Shown here: in pieces, positions 1 through 8,648 of the stretch
Numbering within the stretch: the first letter of the stretch is position 1
Layout of the letters: each line of letters opens with the position of its first letter
Origin: Strigomonas culicis
Taxonomy: Eukaryota; Euglenozoa; Kinetoplastea; Trypanosomatida; Trypanosomatidae
Assembly (NCBI GenBank): GCA_000482145.1
Contig: AUXH01000335.1
Location: 1-21,023, forward strand
Direction of reading: 5' to 3'
Length of the DNA: 21,023 nt
The notes under the pieces: model-generated
The model's database searches: none
What the model was told of the DNA's origin: nothing
Seen by the model: only the letters and a program-made list of their open reading frames with translations
Program-made: the position numbers and the translations under genes

Positions 1-2076
1 CGTTGAGTGTTTGACAATCGCGCCGTCGGCCTGTGAAGCCTGGGAGGCAACGGCATCGCACGTATTCGCGTTCAGGTTGTAGTAATAGCCGTAGGCGCAT
101 TCTTGACAAAGGGACTTATAGCACGTCTTGCAGTTATTAATGTTGCACGAGCACGTGCCGTCTGTCAGCAACGTGAGGCCGGTGTCGCACTCTGCGCAAG
201 CGGTCGCCGACGCGCACGTGCTGCAGCCCGTCAGGGAGCAGGACGCCGTGCACACGCCGTTGGACAGCGTGTAGCCGGTGGAGCAGGCCGTGCAGCCAGA
301 CGTCGTGCACGTCTTACAGTTGTCCCCGCAGTACACGCACTTGCCGGAGTCCAGAACGTACGCCTGATCCGCGTTGCACTGCGCACAGACGCTGTTGCTG
401 GAGCAGAGCGCGCAGTTCTCCACATTGCAAAGAACGCACTGCTTGTTGTACAAGTTGTAGCCGTCATTACACGCGACACAGAAGCCGTTGATGTCCACAT
501 TCGCGCAGTTCGTCACGGTGTTCTCCACGCACACGCCCTCCGTGTAGGTGTAGATCTTGCCGTCGCCCGTGTCGCAGTTGCCGCAGATGTTGGGCACGCA
601 GCTCCATGTGGACGATTGCAGCATGAAGCCGGCGTCGCATTGCGTGCACTTGTCCGTCTGCCCCCACCAGCACTTGGAGCAGTTGTCCATGTCACAGTCG
701 ACGAGCGCAAAGTTGTAGCCGGCGTAGTACAGCAGGGGGTCGTACACGGGTGTGCAGTAAGGCGCCCAGTAGCCGCTCTTGCACACGCACTTGGGCCGTG
801 TCCACGTCTTGCCACCGTTGCTGCTATCGCCGAGGGTTTCAATACCAAGAGAGCTGGTACCGCCACCGATCGCGCAATACACGTGCGTGTAGGCGTTCGA
901 CGAGTAGCTGTAGTGGTTGTTCATCCAATAGAGAGAGTAAGCTGCCCCGTACGCCACAAACCTGCTGTATTCGCTCACAATGTACTTGGGGTACAGATAG
1001 GCGCTGGCGTAGTTCGCAGATGTCGTCAGGGATGTGGTGCCAAAGGTAATATTGCCCATGTAGACGTAGTTCTCAGGCATCGTCGGCACGCCCTGCCGCT
1101 CGTACGAAGGAAATAGCTTCGTCGAAAGCCCGGAAGAAGCGGCGTAGATGTGCATTAAAGCAAGCATCGTTCGGGTCTTCACCTGAGCAAGAGCATTGGT
1201 CTGGGTAAATTGAAAAAGGGGGCCGGTGGTGGTGATGCCAGAGAACACAATACTGGCGTACAACGGACCAAAGCTGAATGTCGTAGCGCCTTTGGCAGCA
1301 TAGAACGCCTGTCCTCCGGTCTGCGTGCAATTGGAGTAACGCACATAGCAGTACTCCGAGCCGACAATGGGCGGCGTCTGGGTGACGGAGGAGTAGATGA
1401 AGGCACCCTTGCAGTTGTAGCAGTTCACGTAGTCAACAGCGAGAATCGAATACTGGAGAACGTTGACGAAGTAGGACGTGGTGTCTTGAGTGGACGCCAC
1501 GTTCCAAATGTGGGCCGCATAGTAGACATTTGCGTGAGTAATATACACGGCGCTGTAGGTACGCGGAACCAAGCCTACCGTCTTGCCAATCTGCAGCAGG
1601 TCACCGCCGGTGCCGGACGCAGGCCATGAGACGTTCGTGTCCACAATGTCGATGATCACGTAGTTCTGCGGAATGACGTTGGTGAAGAGGAACAAGGGTG
1701 TGGTGCCCGTCATTGTTCCCTGCGTGTTCGAAAAGTAGAACTGCGAGTATGCGGTCGGACACCCCTCCAGGGTGATTGTGGCGCTCGTCACCAACGTGTT
1801 CACGACCGACAAGTTGACAGCGTAGATTCTCGTAGACGGGACACTCGTATACCCAAGAAAGGAGAGGCCGCTGCCGCTCACTTGACCGTCGGTAATACTG
1901 ACAATGGCAACGCCGGTAGCCTGCGCCATGCTAGTGAAGCTGTACGTGACGCCATTGAACTTTTCTTGCGGTGCACTTACGGAACTGATAACAACGCGCG
2001 TCTCCGCGCTCGACACCGTATTACCGAGTAGCAACACAACGAGTAACACAGCAAAAATGAAGTGCCGGAGTGGCAT
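1..2076 (-). CDS. Secreted/surface cysteine-rich protein with furin-like repeats, 3' end outside window
   Basis: The frame is open for 692 codons from an ATG at 2076 to the window edge, so the C-terminus is missing. Residues 1-24 form a classic signal peptide: MPLR, then a Leu/Val-rich core, ending SSA. Residues 25 to about 429 are Ser/Thr/Tyr/Val-rich with few cysteines and N-glycosylation sequons at N88, N148, N249 and N342. Short alternating stretches such as YVNCYNCKGAFIY suggest a beta-helix-like fold (inference). From C430 onward there are at least five cysteine-rich units of the form CxxxxCxxC...CxxCxxGYxL...C, for example NCKTCTTSGCTACSTGYTL. This resembles furin-like/growth-factor-receptor repeats, as in Giardia VSPs and the C-terminal part of T. 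cruzi DGF-1. The likely site is the cell surface or secretory path. Whether it ends in a membrane anchor or GPI signal cannot be seen. Function is unknown. The reading frame is certain; the family is not. Confidence 0.85.
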   Translation of the reverse strand, partial: MPLRHFIFAVLLVVLLLGNTVSSAETRVVISSVSAPQEKFNGVTYSFTSMAQATGVAIVSITDGQVSGSGLSFLGYTSVPSTRIYAVNLSVVNTLVTSATITLEGCPTAYSQFYFSNTQGTMTGTTPLFLFTNVIPQNYVIIDIVDTNVSWPASGTGGDLLQIGKTVGLVPRTYSAVYITHANVYYAAHIWNVASTQDTTSYFVNVLQYSILAVDYVNCYNCKGAFIYSSVTQTPPIVGSEYCYVRYSNCTQTGGQAFYAAKGATTFSFGPLYASIVFSGITTTGPLFQFTQTNALAQVKTRTMLALMHIYAASSGLSTKLFPSYERQGVPTMPENYVYMGNITFGTTSLTTSANYASAYLYPKYIVSEYSRFVAYGAAYSLYWMNNHYSYSSNAYTHVYCAIGGGTSSLGIETLGDSSNGGKTWTRPKCVCKSGYWAPYCTPVYDPLLYYAGYNFALVDCDMDNCSKCWWGQTDKCTQCDAGFMLQSSTWSCVPNICGNCDTGDGKIYTYTEGVCVENTVTNCANVDINGFCVACNDGYNLYNKQCVLCNVENCALCSSNSVCAQCNADQAYVLDSGKCVYCGDNCKTCTTSGCTACSTGYTLSNGVCTASCSLTGCSTCASATACAECDTGLTLLTDGTCSCNINNCKTCYKSLCQECAYGYYYNLNANTCDAVASQASQADGAIVKHST

Positions 2077-2140
2077 TTTTGCTGACGAAACAAAATCTTG
2101 AATTGAAATTAAAAAAAAAACACGAAAAATGAAGCAAAGA

Positions 2141-2166
2141 TATATATATATATATATATATATATA
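2141..2166. repeat. (TA)13 microsatellite
   Basis: Thirteen perfect TA units lie between the surface-protein start codon and its predicted splice acceptor, so they would sit in the 5' UTR. A run of this kind is likely to vary in length between strains. No role can be read from the sequence. Confidence 0.95.
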
Positions 2167-2215
2167 CGTGTGTGTATAAATGAAAGTAAAAATCCAGAAA
2201 CAATAGAAAGCAAAA

Positions 2216-2266
2216 CTCCATATAGAGCGTGAAGGAGAAGAAGGAGAAAGGAGAGAAAAGGGAGGA
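2216..2266 (-). promoter_or_regulatory. Candidate trans-splice acceptor for the surface-protein gene
   Basis: Positions 2231-2266 are 36 uninterrupted purines on the plus strand, so a pure polypyrimidine tract in the transcript. The first AG after it on the minus strand is at 2217-2216. No ATG occurs between that AG and the start codon at 2076, giving a 5' UTR of about 139 nt that includes the TA microsatellite. The site is predicted from sequence only. Confidence 0.45.
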
Positions 2267-3427
2267 TGGTACTACTATAAAGAAGAAAAAAGAACATAGT
2301 ACATTTCAAGAGAATAGAAGGTAAACATAATACTCTAAGCGTATAGCTTCCTTTTTTATACAAAAAAAAAATGAGCTAGTGGTATTAGATAGTATTCAAA
2401 GAATTAGAGATGATGTAACAAACGGGACAAATAAGTGAAATAGTGTAAAGGAAAGAGTGTGCGTGAGCTTGGTGTCAATAAACACTAGGACGACAAAGCA
2501 CATAGTTTTGGTATCTGATGCAGTTTGTCGCCCAGCCCTAAATAGACAACCACGGTCTACACCGCATCTCTACACTTTTCAGACTACAGCATCAGAAACA
2601 ACCACAAAACAATGCGGACAGATCAATGAAAATGAAGGGAGAAATCGATGTATGAAAAAAAAACAGGTGATGTGCATAACCCTCTGATGTCACTGGAAGA
2701 AACGAAAATGGGTTCGCGTGAAGCTCCCTTTTCGATACCACAGCGCACAAACAGAACAAGCGAAAAAAGGGAAAAAAAAAGGCATCGACGCTTGGTGGGC
2801 CTGCTTCCCCGATGAGCAAATATTGTGATAGTGGATAGTAAAGGGGAAAAAGAGAGAGGGACACAGAACAGGTAGAATTGCCAACACACAAAAGAAGGAA
2901 AAAAAAGGGAATGAATTCATATATATTCTTTTTCTCTTCCTCTCCGAGTACTAGTGCTCCGACCTGTAGTTGTTTTTTATTATTATTATCATTCGTTAGA
3001 AAAGGCTAAAAAAAAAAATAATAGTCTTAAGACCGCTGGTACAAAACACAAGGTACCACTTTTCCTCTCACTCTATTCGTTTCTACTGTGTCACCAAAGT
3101 AAAAAAAAAAGACCGAGAAAGACAGGAATACTTCTACAGAGAGAGGGGGAACACGCGTTGGCCTCGAGTATAGACTGTCATTGTAGAGGAAGTGGTTTAC
3201 GCGATACAGTCATGCACAGACAAAAGGGCACACGGTAGTACGCAATGGACACGGCAATAGTTTCCAAACGTTGGAAACGAAACAAACAATGATCTCAATG
3301 CCACGGCGAGTGTATGATGGGAAGGGTGAAGATAATCAGAAGCCTTCTGTTCTGCTTCTTACACGCTGGTGCGCTTGGTTCTTTTTTCATTTTTGGAGTG
3401 ACGTGGTAGCACTTTATTCTTTTTATT
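2267..3427. other. Intergenic region, no gene seen
   Basis: This stretch lies between the ferrochelatase stop and the splice signal of the surface-protein gene. It should be mostly ferrochelatase 3' UTR plus the intercistronic spacer. It has many A runs and one T/TAT-rich patch near 2970-2990. Short open frames on either strand are low-complexity Phe/Ser/Leu or Lys-rich and resemble no protein I know. I see no RNA gene or mobile element. Confidence 0.6.
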
Positions 3428-4594
3428 TTACACGCGAATGTTTTCTTCAATTACCGATATCAATGAACTGACGTGAGCGTCACTATCGTTCAAGCAAGGA
3501 ATATAAACAAAGGTTTCACCACCGCTCTCGTGAAAGTACTCCCTTGTCGCTATGGCGATCTCCTCCAGTGTCTCCAAACAATCGACGGAGAAACTAGGAG
3601 AGACAACAAAGCACGTTTTTACCGTCTTCTCTGCTAAAAAGGGCCGCTGCGAGACGTTGGCCAGCTCTCTCTTCCTCACCCGGTTCTCATCTGTATCGCA
3701 TTCGAGGGGAAGGACTTGAATGGTCTCCATCAAGAAGGGTCCTATCCATGGCTCTTTGCCAAAACGAGACTGGAACACATGAACTATCACGTTGTGTAAG
3801 GAAAGGTTCAGCTTTTTTTCCAGAGAGGCTTGGAGAAGCCTTGTCGTCTCATAGCACTGTTCGGGGTAGTCGTCTCCAGTGGCAGCAAAGCGGACAGGGA
3901 TGCTATGATAGGAACACAGAATCGCTATATGCGGCAGGACTGTCGAAAGCACTTGAGCCCAGTCCGCTTCCTTGCCACAGTGAAAGTGTTCGCCTAATTT
4001 GGCAACAACAGACTCTGCAATGGCCTCGATGTACATGGTGTTCCTGTAGTACTCGCGATTGAGATGCAGAGATGGCAAACACCGCTTTGTGGGATCGCTG
4101 TAGAACGAAAACACCTCATCGAAGACGCAAGCGGTTGTAGTAGAAGAATACTGAGGGAAAAGGGGTAAAACAAGCACGCGCCTAATACCTGGATAATCAC
4201 GTCTCACCGCTGCCAAACAAGACGGTATGTTATCCTCGCCGTAGCGCATGGCCGCTTTCACGAGGACAGAACACTTTTCGAGGGTACACTGCAATTTGGC
4301 AGCAATGGAATATGTATAGAGTGACAAGGGAGAGGTTCCGCAAGAAGCACTCTTTCCGGTCATCTGAGCCACCTGGGCTCCCCTAATCCAAATGGATTCA
4401 TAGGCTTTAGCAGCTCTGTAAGAACGGAACGTTAAAACAAAGCAATATAAGATTGGGAGCCATATGTAACGCGGTAAATCGACCACACGTCGGTCTGAAA
4501 GAAACTCACGTAAAAAAGACCGCACCGCCTGGGGTGAAGTGGAAGTGGGCGTGCCCAGGTTCACTACCAAGACGAGCGTGTTAGGGGAAGTCAT
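3428..4594 (-). CDS. hemH: Ferrochelatase (protoheme ferro-lyase), bacterial type
   Basis: This enzyme inserts ferrous iron into protoporphyrin IX, the last step of heme synthesis. The 388 residues match the family from end to end. The N-terminal VLVVNLGTP is followed by LPLFPQYSSTTTACVFDEV. SYHSIPVRF carries the expected catalytic histidine (H230), then QSRFGKEPWIGPF, then DCLETLEEI with the conserved acidic residue E341. The order and wording are closest to gammaproteobacterial HemH. Trypanosomatid heme genes are known to have come from such bacteria. The usual PGF just before the DCLETLEEI block reads PSF here, a Gly-to-Ser change next to the active-site loop. There is no obvious N-terminal mitochondrial presequence, since the conserved block starts at residue 7. 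The ATG at 4594 is the first after the predicted splice site. No other heme gene is in the window. Confidence 0.95.
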   Translation of the reverse strand: MTSPNTLVLVVNLGTPTSTSPQAVRSFLREFLSDRRVVDLPRYIWLPILYCFVLTFRSYRAAKAYESIWIRGAQVAQMTGKSASCGTSPLSLYTYSIAAKLQCTLEKCSVLVKAAMRYGEDNIPSCLAAVRRDYPGIRRVLVLPLFPQYSSTTTACVFDEVFSFYSDPTKRCLPSLHLNREYYRNTMYIEAIAESVVAKLGEHFHCGKEADWAQVLSTVLPHIAILCSYHSIPVRFAATGDDYPEQCYETTRLLQASLEKKLNLSLHNVIVHVFQSRFGKEPWIGPFLMETIQVLPLECDTDENRVRKRELANVSQRPFLAEKTVKTCFVVSPSFSVDCLETLEEIAIATREYFHESGGETFVYIPCLNDSDAHVSSLISVIEENIRV

Positions 4595-4632
4595 GCAATG
4601 AAGCTATGATTTGTCCTTAACTTATGATTTAA

Positions 4633-4700
4633 CTACAGGTATAACGTGCACAAGAAACAAAGATGGCAAAAGATACGCAAAGAGAACGGAGGAAATGGAA
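4633..4700 (-). promoter_or_regulatory. Candidate trans-splice acceptor for ferrochelatase
   Basis: A purine-rich stretch at about 4655-4700 on the plus strand reads as a pyrimidine-rich tract in the transcript. The first AG after it on the minus strand is at 4634-4633. The next ATG is the ferrochelatase start at 4594, leaving a 5' UTR of about 38 nt. The tract is interrupted, so this is weaker than the others. Confidence 0.35.
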
Positions 4701-4863
4701 GCACATTAGACAAAGCAAAAGAAGAAGAGACAGCACGACAATAAGTAATAAAAAAGAACACTCTTGCAAAACACAGAAATATGTATATAATGGAATAAAA
4801 ATTGGAAAAGAGATAATAAAGAAGAGCGGTTTGCATGTTATTTGTTAACATCACACCTACATA

Positions 4864-4867
<4 letters not shown>

Positions 4868-4910
<43 letters not shown>
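4868..4910. repeat. TG/CA dinucleotide microsatellite
   Basis: A perfect TG repeat of 43 bases on the plus strand reads as CA in the transcript. It lies in the spacer upstream of ferrochelatase, beyond the predicted splice acceptor, so it is probably in the 3' part of the NF-X1-type gene's transcript or in discarded spacer. CA runs can be bound by RNA-binding proteins, but nothing here shows that. Confidence 0.95.
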
Positions 4911-4914
<4 letters not shown>

Positions 4915-5559
4915 TTCTTGTACACATACAACGGTGATAAAACTCGGTTGACACGGAAAAGTGAGAAGTGTCTTAACCGTATACTGCGTTGGTACCGAGT
5001 ATGTATGAGGATTTTTTCATTTGGATCACAAGAAAAACAGACTTAAAAGGTAGATTAGTAACAAAAAAAAAAGAGAAACGATAAGATGGAAACAAACTGC
5101 CGTACATCCAAAGAGAAAAACATGGTATTCTATTGTGTTGATATTTCTGTTTGGTTGTTGATATCTTGCATATTCTTAATTGATGTTTGTCTGGTATGAT
5201 TGCAAGCGCTCACGCTTACTGTGTTCTTTCCTGGTGGAAACGTGGCTCCCCTGTTTCACCTGCGGTATTGCAGGCAGTATTGTCTTGTCTGTAAGTGTGT
5301 GATCTGCTCACACCTCTACACACCACCATGCGACAAGCAATACACCCTTTTCTGTGCCGGTTCTTCGCGCAGCAGCAGTGCATGAGAAGAATGAGCACGA
5401 TGACGACAAGGACGAGAACAATCTTGACAAGACGAACGTATTGGAGCCTTTGAAACCATATCGAATTCCTTCATTTATGCACGCAAACAAACCGTCTCCG
5501 TTCACTTACGGTATACGCTGTAGACATGAGCAAGATAACGCATATAGTATTCAGTGAAT
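4911..5559. other. Intergenic region, no gene seen
   Basis: This is spacer between the TG repeat and the structured segment. The 5200-5560 part is less AT-rich and gives short overlapping frames on both strands, but these start at TTG or GTG codons and resemble no known protein. I see no tRNA-like T-loop or other RNA signature here. Confidence 0.5.
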
Positions 5560-6012
5560 TAAAGGCGCTCTCGCCTGCGATAAGGGACCGTGGATGCAAA
5601 CCAACACCAAGGCGCACCTTGGGTGACGAAGGTACCGTGATGTCATCACTGATGACACAGGATTAAGAACGAAGCGCTTGAATCCGAAAGGGTGGTCGCA
5701 CTCGCCATGTATGTGCAGCATTCCACCTCCATACCGTCAGAACTGAGGCCATATGCAAGGCTTGAGTGAAATCGAAGTAGATAGGCAAAATGAAATGACT
5801 TGTCATTCATGGTGAGGTGGTAGCGACGGAAAGACGACCTTTAGTACCGGAACAGGGGAGACCGTGCGCTAGTGTGAACTCTTAAAATTCATTTCATCGT
5901 AACGGAAAGAGCGATAATACTGTAGCCGATGTCATGGCAGTGCAGAAAGAGCTGAAATGGGATCATAGAAGCCCCCAACCCTGTAACGGCTGCGCCTCAC
6001 TGTAACATACAG
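5560..6012. other. Structured non-coding segment, possible small RNA locus
   Basis: This part of the 1.7 kb gap lacks the A-runs of the flanks, has more balanced base composition, and has no credible ORF. It holds clear inverted repeats. AGGCG/CGCCT pairs at 5563-5576 with a 4-nt loop. An 8-bp stem with one bulged G lies at 5605-5625. TGTCATCA/TGATGACA lies at 5641-5657 with a 1-nt spacer, and CTGTA/TACAG at 6000-6012. On the minus strand an exact C-box sequence, GTGATGA (5649-5643), is followed about 90 nt later by a D-box CTGA (5554-5551). The bases outside these boxes do not form a terminal stem. A trypanosomatid snoRNA cluster would look roughly like this, but the evidence is thin. Confidence 0.2.
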
Positions 6013-6307
6013 TACCAGGTGTAATCTTGAAAGTAAAGTATACGAACAAAAAGAAAAAGTCTGAAGAGCGCGCGCGAAACACTGCTCAAGTCGACGATAT
6101 AACAGCAGCTAATCATAAACCAAAAAAAAAGCCATGAACCAATGCAGAGGAGCAGAAAAAAAAAAAAGAGGAGAAGAGTAGCATACATATTAGCAGACAC
6201 AAGAAGTCAATAATATACGTAATGTATAACAGAATCACTGTACCATTCGACTTGAGAAATACACTGTGATTACATCATTTTATGAGTCATATTATTTGAA
6301 TTATCGG

Positions 6308-8644
6308 TTAGACGGATCGCTTTTTTTTAAAGTGAAAAGGGCGTGGCGCTGTCTTTAAGAAAAAAACAATCTTGTCAAGCACTTGAGGCAAAGAAAAAAC
6401 GAGGGCTGCTCTGCACTCTTCAAGACCCACGTACACATAACTTCCCACAAAGTCAAAGAGAATGTTGCCAACGGTCGCTTCGTTTGCTCCTTCACCCTCC
6501 AACAACAAGGTCAAGTCCTCATCCTGCTCATAACGCTTCAAGAAAACAGAAGGGTCCGATTCATCCTTCTGAACCGCGGCGCTAAGCAGAAGTGTAGGTA
6601 CAGCGGTATTCGGCGTTTTGGTCAAAACGCAATTTCGCTTCGGTTCATCGTCCGTGCTGAAGGACTTGATATAGTAGTATTTCGAGACCATATGTATGAT
6701 GGAGCGCTTCTCGCGGTTACAGGGTGGTAACGAAATGAGAGTTTCATCGGAATCACAAAACGCATTTAGTTTTTCCTCCAGCATCAAAACGAACTGGGAG
6801 TTTGTAGACGCAAGATTCCACAGTGCTAATGAATAGATCGGATCAGGCGGCTGCACGGGATTTTTGCATCGATCTCGGAGCGCACTTAGGCGTTGAGCAT
6901 GCAAGCAGTCGTATTCGCATGGTAAAAAGAACTCGTCGGGGCTGTCACTCTGTAGTTCTCTTACTTTAGTGCACGTGTATCGCTTCGTAATGTATCCACA
7001 TTTGCAGGACAACTTAATCCTCTCTTTGCATTCAGGACACGCTTGACAAGGATGGCACGGTGTCTTACACAAGTGACCACAGTCCGCGCGAGCAGCACCA
7101 CAGGGCTGCTTGCAGGTCTGCCCTTCTTGAAGGCAAGTGCCTGTATGGCAGTTACGGACACAGAGATGGCCACAGGGGAGCTGCTTCTCACACTTACCGC
7201 TGCACTTCACCTCGTCCGGTCCGCAGGAGCAAGGAGCCATTACGTCATCACAGTGGCCGCCAACGCACCGCTTGGGCACCGGCTCCCCACAGGGCGGGCA
7301 CGGTCCAAAGTGGCAACAGTGCGAGGGCTGTGCGTGACCACACGCAGCTACAACCTGGCAGGGAAAGCCACACGACAGATGCTCCATCCCGCATGGTTGC
7401 GGTGGTGGGAGAGAGAGTCGTCCACAGAAGCATGAAATCGGCTCTGAACTCACGTGAATGCATGGAGGGCACGGTCCACGATGACATGGCTCGCCGCAGA
7501 AATGCCCACACTGTAGTTTGTGACTACATCTTTCAAAGCAGACGTGCTCCTCCGCATTCGTGTTTCCCTTCCCACTGCAACAAGTATTGCCGCAGTAATG
7601 CCGGCCGCACGAGAGACGCGTGCCGCACACTCGATCACACGTGTACTTGTCAGAATCTGCACATGGTACAACCTTGTTCGTTTTTCCGCAGCGGCATTGG
7701 ACCTTGACACTTTGCGCGCACGGCGCACAGGCAGAGGCGTGACACTTCTCGGGGCACGTGTGGCGGCCACAAGAGAGGCGTTTGCCACACACCAAATTGC
7801 ACGTAGGAATGGGATCGGTGCACTTGCTACGCATGCCGTTTAAAGAGAGAGACCCACATGGGCATGTTTTTACAGCATTTGGGTCCGTCGGGCACAAAGA
7901 GCACGGACCGCTATGGCATTGGCGCTGGCACTCGTGCACGCCACAAGGAAGCAGCTTACCGCACGGTAGGCCACAGGAGAACGAAGTGCCGCACGCGACG
8001 GTGCCCGACGCCTTACCACACACGCACGGTTGGTCATCCCAGACAGCGCACGGCGCGCATGGACCTTCGTGGCAGGTCTGTTGGCATCGGTGCTTACCGC
8101 AGGTAAGGATGCGGTCACACACGCCTCCGCACAGTTTGTGTAGATCGCCCTTGCCGCAGGCAAAAGTGTACCTCGTCGCTCCGCATGGGCAGGTCTTGCT
8201 AATGATCTCGCCACACTCCACACAGGGCCCTGGGTGGCACTGTTGTTTGCACGGGTGCTCGCAGAGCGGTCGCGCCTTCTCACACTGGTCACCACAGCTG
8301 TGTGGGGTCACGTATGGATCAAACGGAGGATTTTTCCTTTTACCGCAAAAACAACGATACTCATCAATAAAGTCATACTCACTGCGACAATTTGGGCATC
8401 CCAATACGTGCTCACCTTTTTGAACCCACTGTGTCATGCATGAGTGATGGAACCCATTGAAGCAATGGGGACAACTTACCATGTAGTCTTGCTGCCTAAT
8501 CCTCTCCATGCAAATGCAGCAGAGGTATTTTTCATTTTTCAGTTGAATGGACAGCTCCTTTGCCCTTTGAGACAAAAACTCCAAACCAGAAAGTGGCTGT
8601 GATGATTTGTAGGAACGTCGGTAGGACCGTCCTTTAGGAGGCAT
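6308..8644 (-). CDS. NF-X1-type zinc-finger protein with RING-like and R3H domains
   Basis: The 778-residue protein has the full NFX1/FAP1/shuttle-craft architecture. A RING/PHD-like finger spans about 42-86 (CCICMERIR, SCPHCFNGFHHSC, CPNC). Then come about nine NF-X1 fingers of the CGxHxCxxxCHxGPCxxC type up to about residue 525; the fifth is degenerate (CGRHYCGNTCC). A C-terminal R3H domain lies at about 595-680, with the RSIIH signature and then EPKRNCVLTKT. In other eukaryotes these proteins act as transcription repressors, ubiquitin ligases or RNA-binding factors. With little promoter-level control in trypanosomatids, an RNA-binding or ubiquitin role is more likely (inference). The last 100 residues are unassigned. 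The start is the ATG at 8644; the codon before it in frame is GTG and should not be used. Two candidate acceptors exist: an AG at 8650-8649, and one near 8755 behind the purine run at 8766-8796. Confidence 0.93.
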   Translation of the reverse strand: MPPKGRSYRRSYKSSQPLSGLEFLSQRAKELSIQLKNEKYLCCICMERIRQQDYMVSCPHCFNGFHHSCMTQWVQKGEHVLGCPNCRSEYDFIDEYRCFCGKRKNPPFDPYVTPHSCGDQCEKARPLCEHPCKQQCHPGPCVECGEIISKTCPCGATRYTFACGKGDLHKLCGGVCDRILTCGKHRCQQTCHEGPCAPCAVWDDQPCVCGKASGTVACGTSFSCGLPCGKLLPCGVHECQRQCHSGPCSLCPTDPNAVKTCPCGSLSLNGMRSKCTDPIPTCNLVCGKRLSCGRHTCPEKCHASACAPCAQSVKVQCRCGKTNKVVPCADSDKYTCDRVCGTRLSCGRHYCGNTCCSGKGNTNAEEHVCFERCSHKLQCGHFCGEPCHRGPCPPCIHVSSEPISCFCGRLSLPPPQPCGMEHLSCGFPCQVVAACGHAQPSHCCHFGPCPPCGEPVPKRCVGGHCDDVMAPCSCGPDEVKCSGKCEKQLPCGHLCVRNCHTGTCLQEGQTCKQPCGAARADCGHLCKTPCHPCQACPECKERIKLSCKCGYITKRYTCTKVRELQSDSPDEFFLPCEYDCLHAQRLSALRDRCKNPVQPPDPIYSLALWNLASTNSQFVLMLEEKLNAFCDSDETLISLPPCNREKRSIIHMVSKYYYIKSFSTDDEPKRNCVLTKTPNTAVPTLLLSAAVQKDESDPSVFLKRYEQDEDLTLLLEGEGANEATVGNILFDFVGSYVYVGLEECRAALVFSLPQVLDKIVFFLKTAPRPFHFKKKRSV

Positions 8645-8648
8645 CACG

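Noticed and set aside
103..1116. 337-codon plus-strand frame, Arg/Ala/Val-rich
   Set aside because: It is antisense to the cysteine-rich surface-protein gene, has biased low-complexity composition and resembles no protein.
2954..3238. 94-codon plus-strand frame in the spacer
   Set aside because: It is made largely of A-run and T-run codons (Lys, Phe, Tyr), is opposite to the array and has no similarity I know.
5354..5557. Plus-strand frame with an acidic Asp/Glu/Asn/Lys stretch in the long gap
   Set aside because: It begins at GTG, is on the wrong strand, is short and has no recognisable family.
7758..8423. 221-codon plus-strand His/Pro/Ser-rich frame
   Set aside because: It is the antisense reading of the cysteine-rich NF-X1 fingers, which turns Cys/Gly codons into His/Pro/Ala/Thr-rich frames.
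8645..8647. GTG as the start of the NF-X1-type protein
   Set aside because: Eukaryotic nuclear translation uses ATG; the next codon is ATG at 8644.
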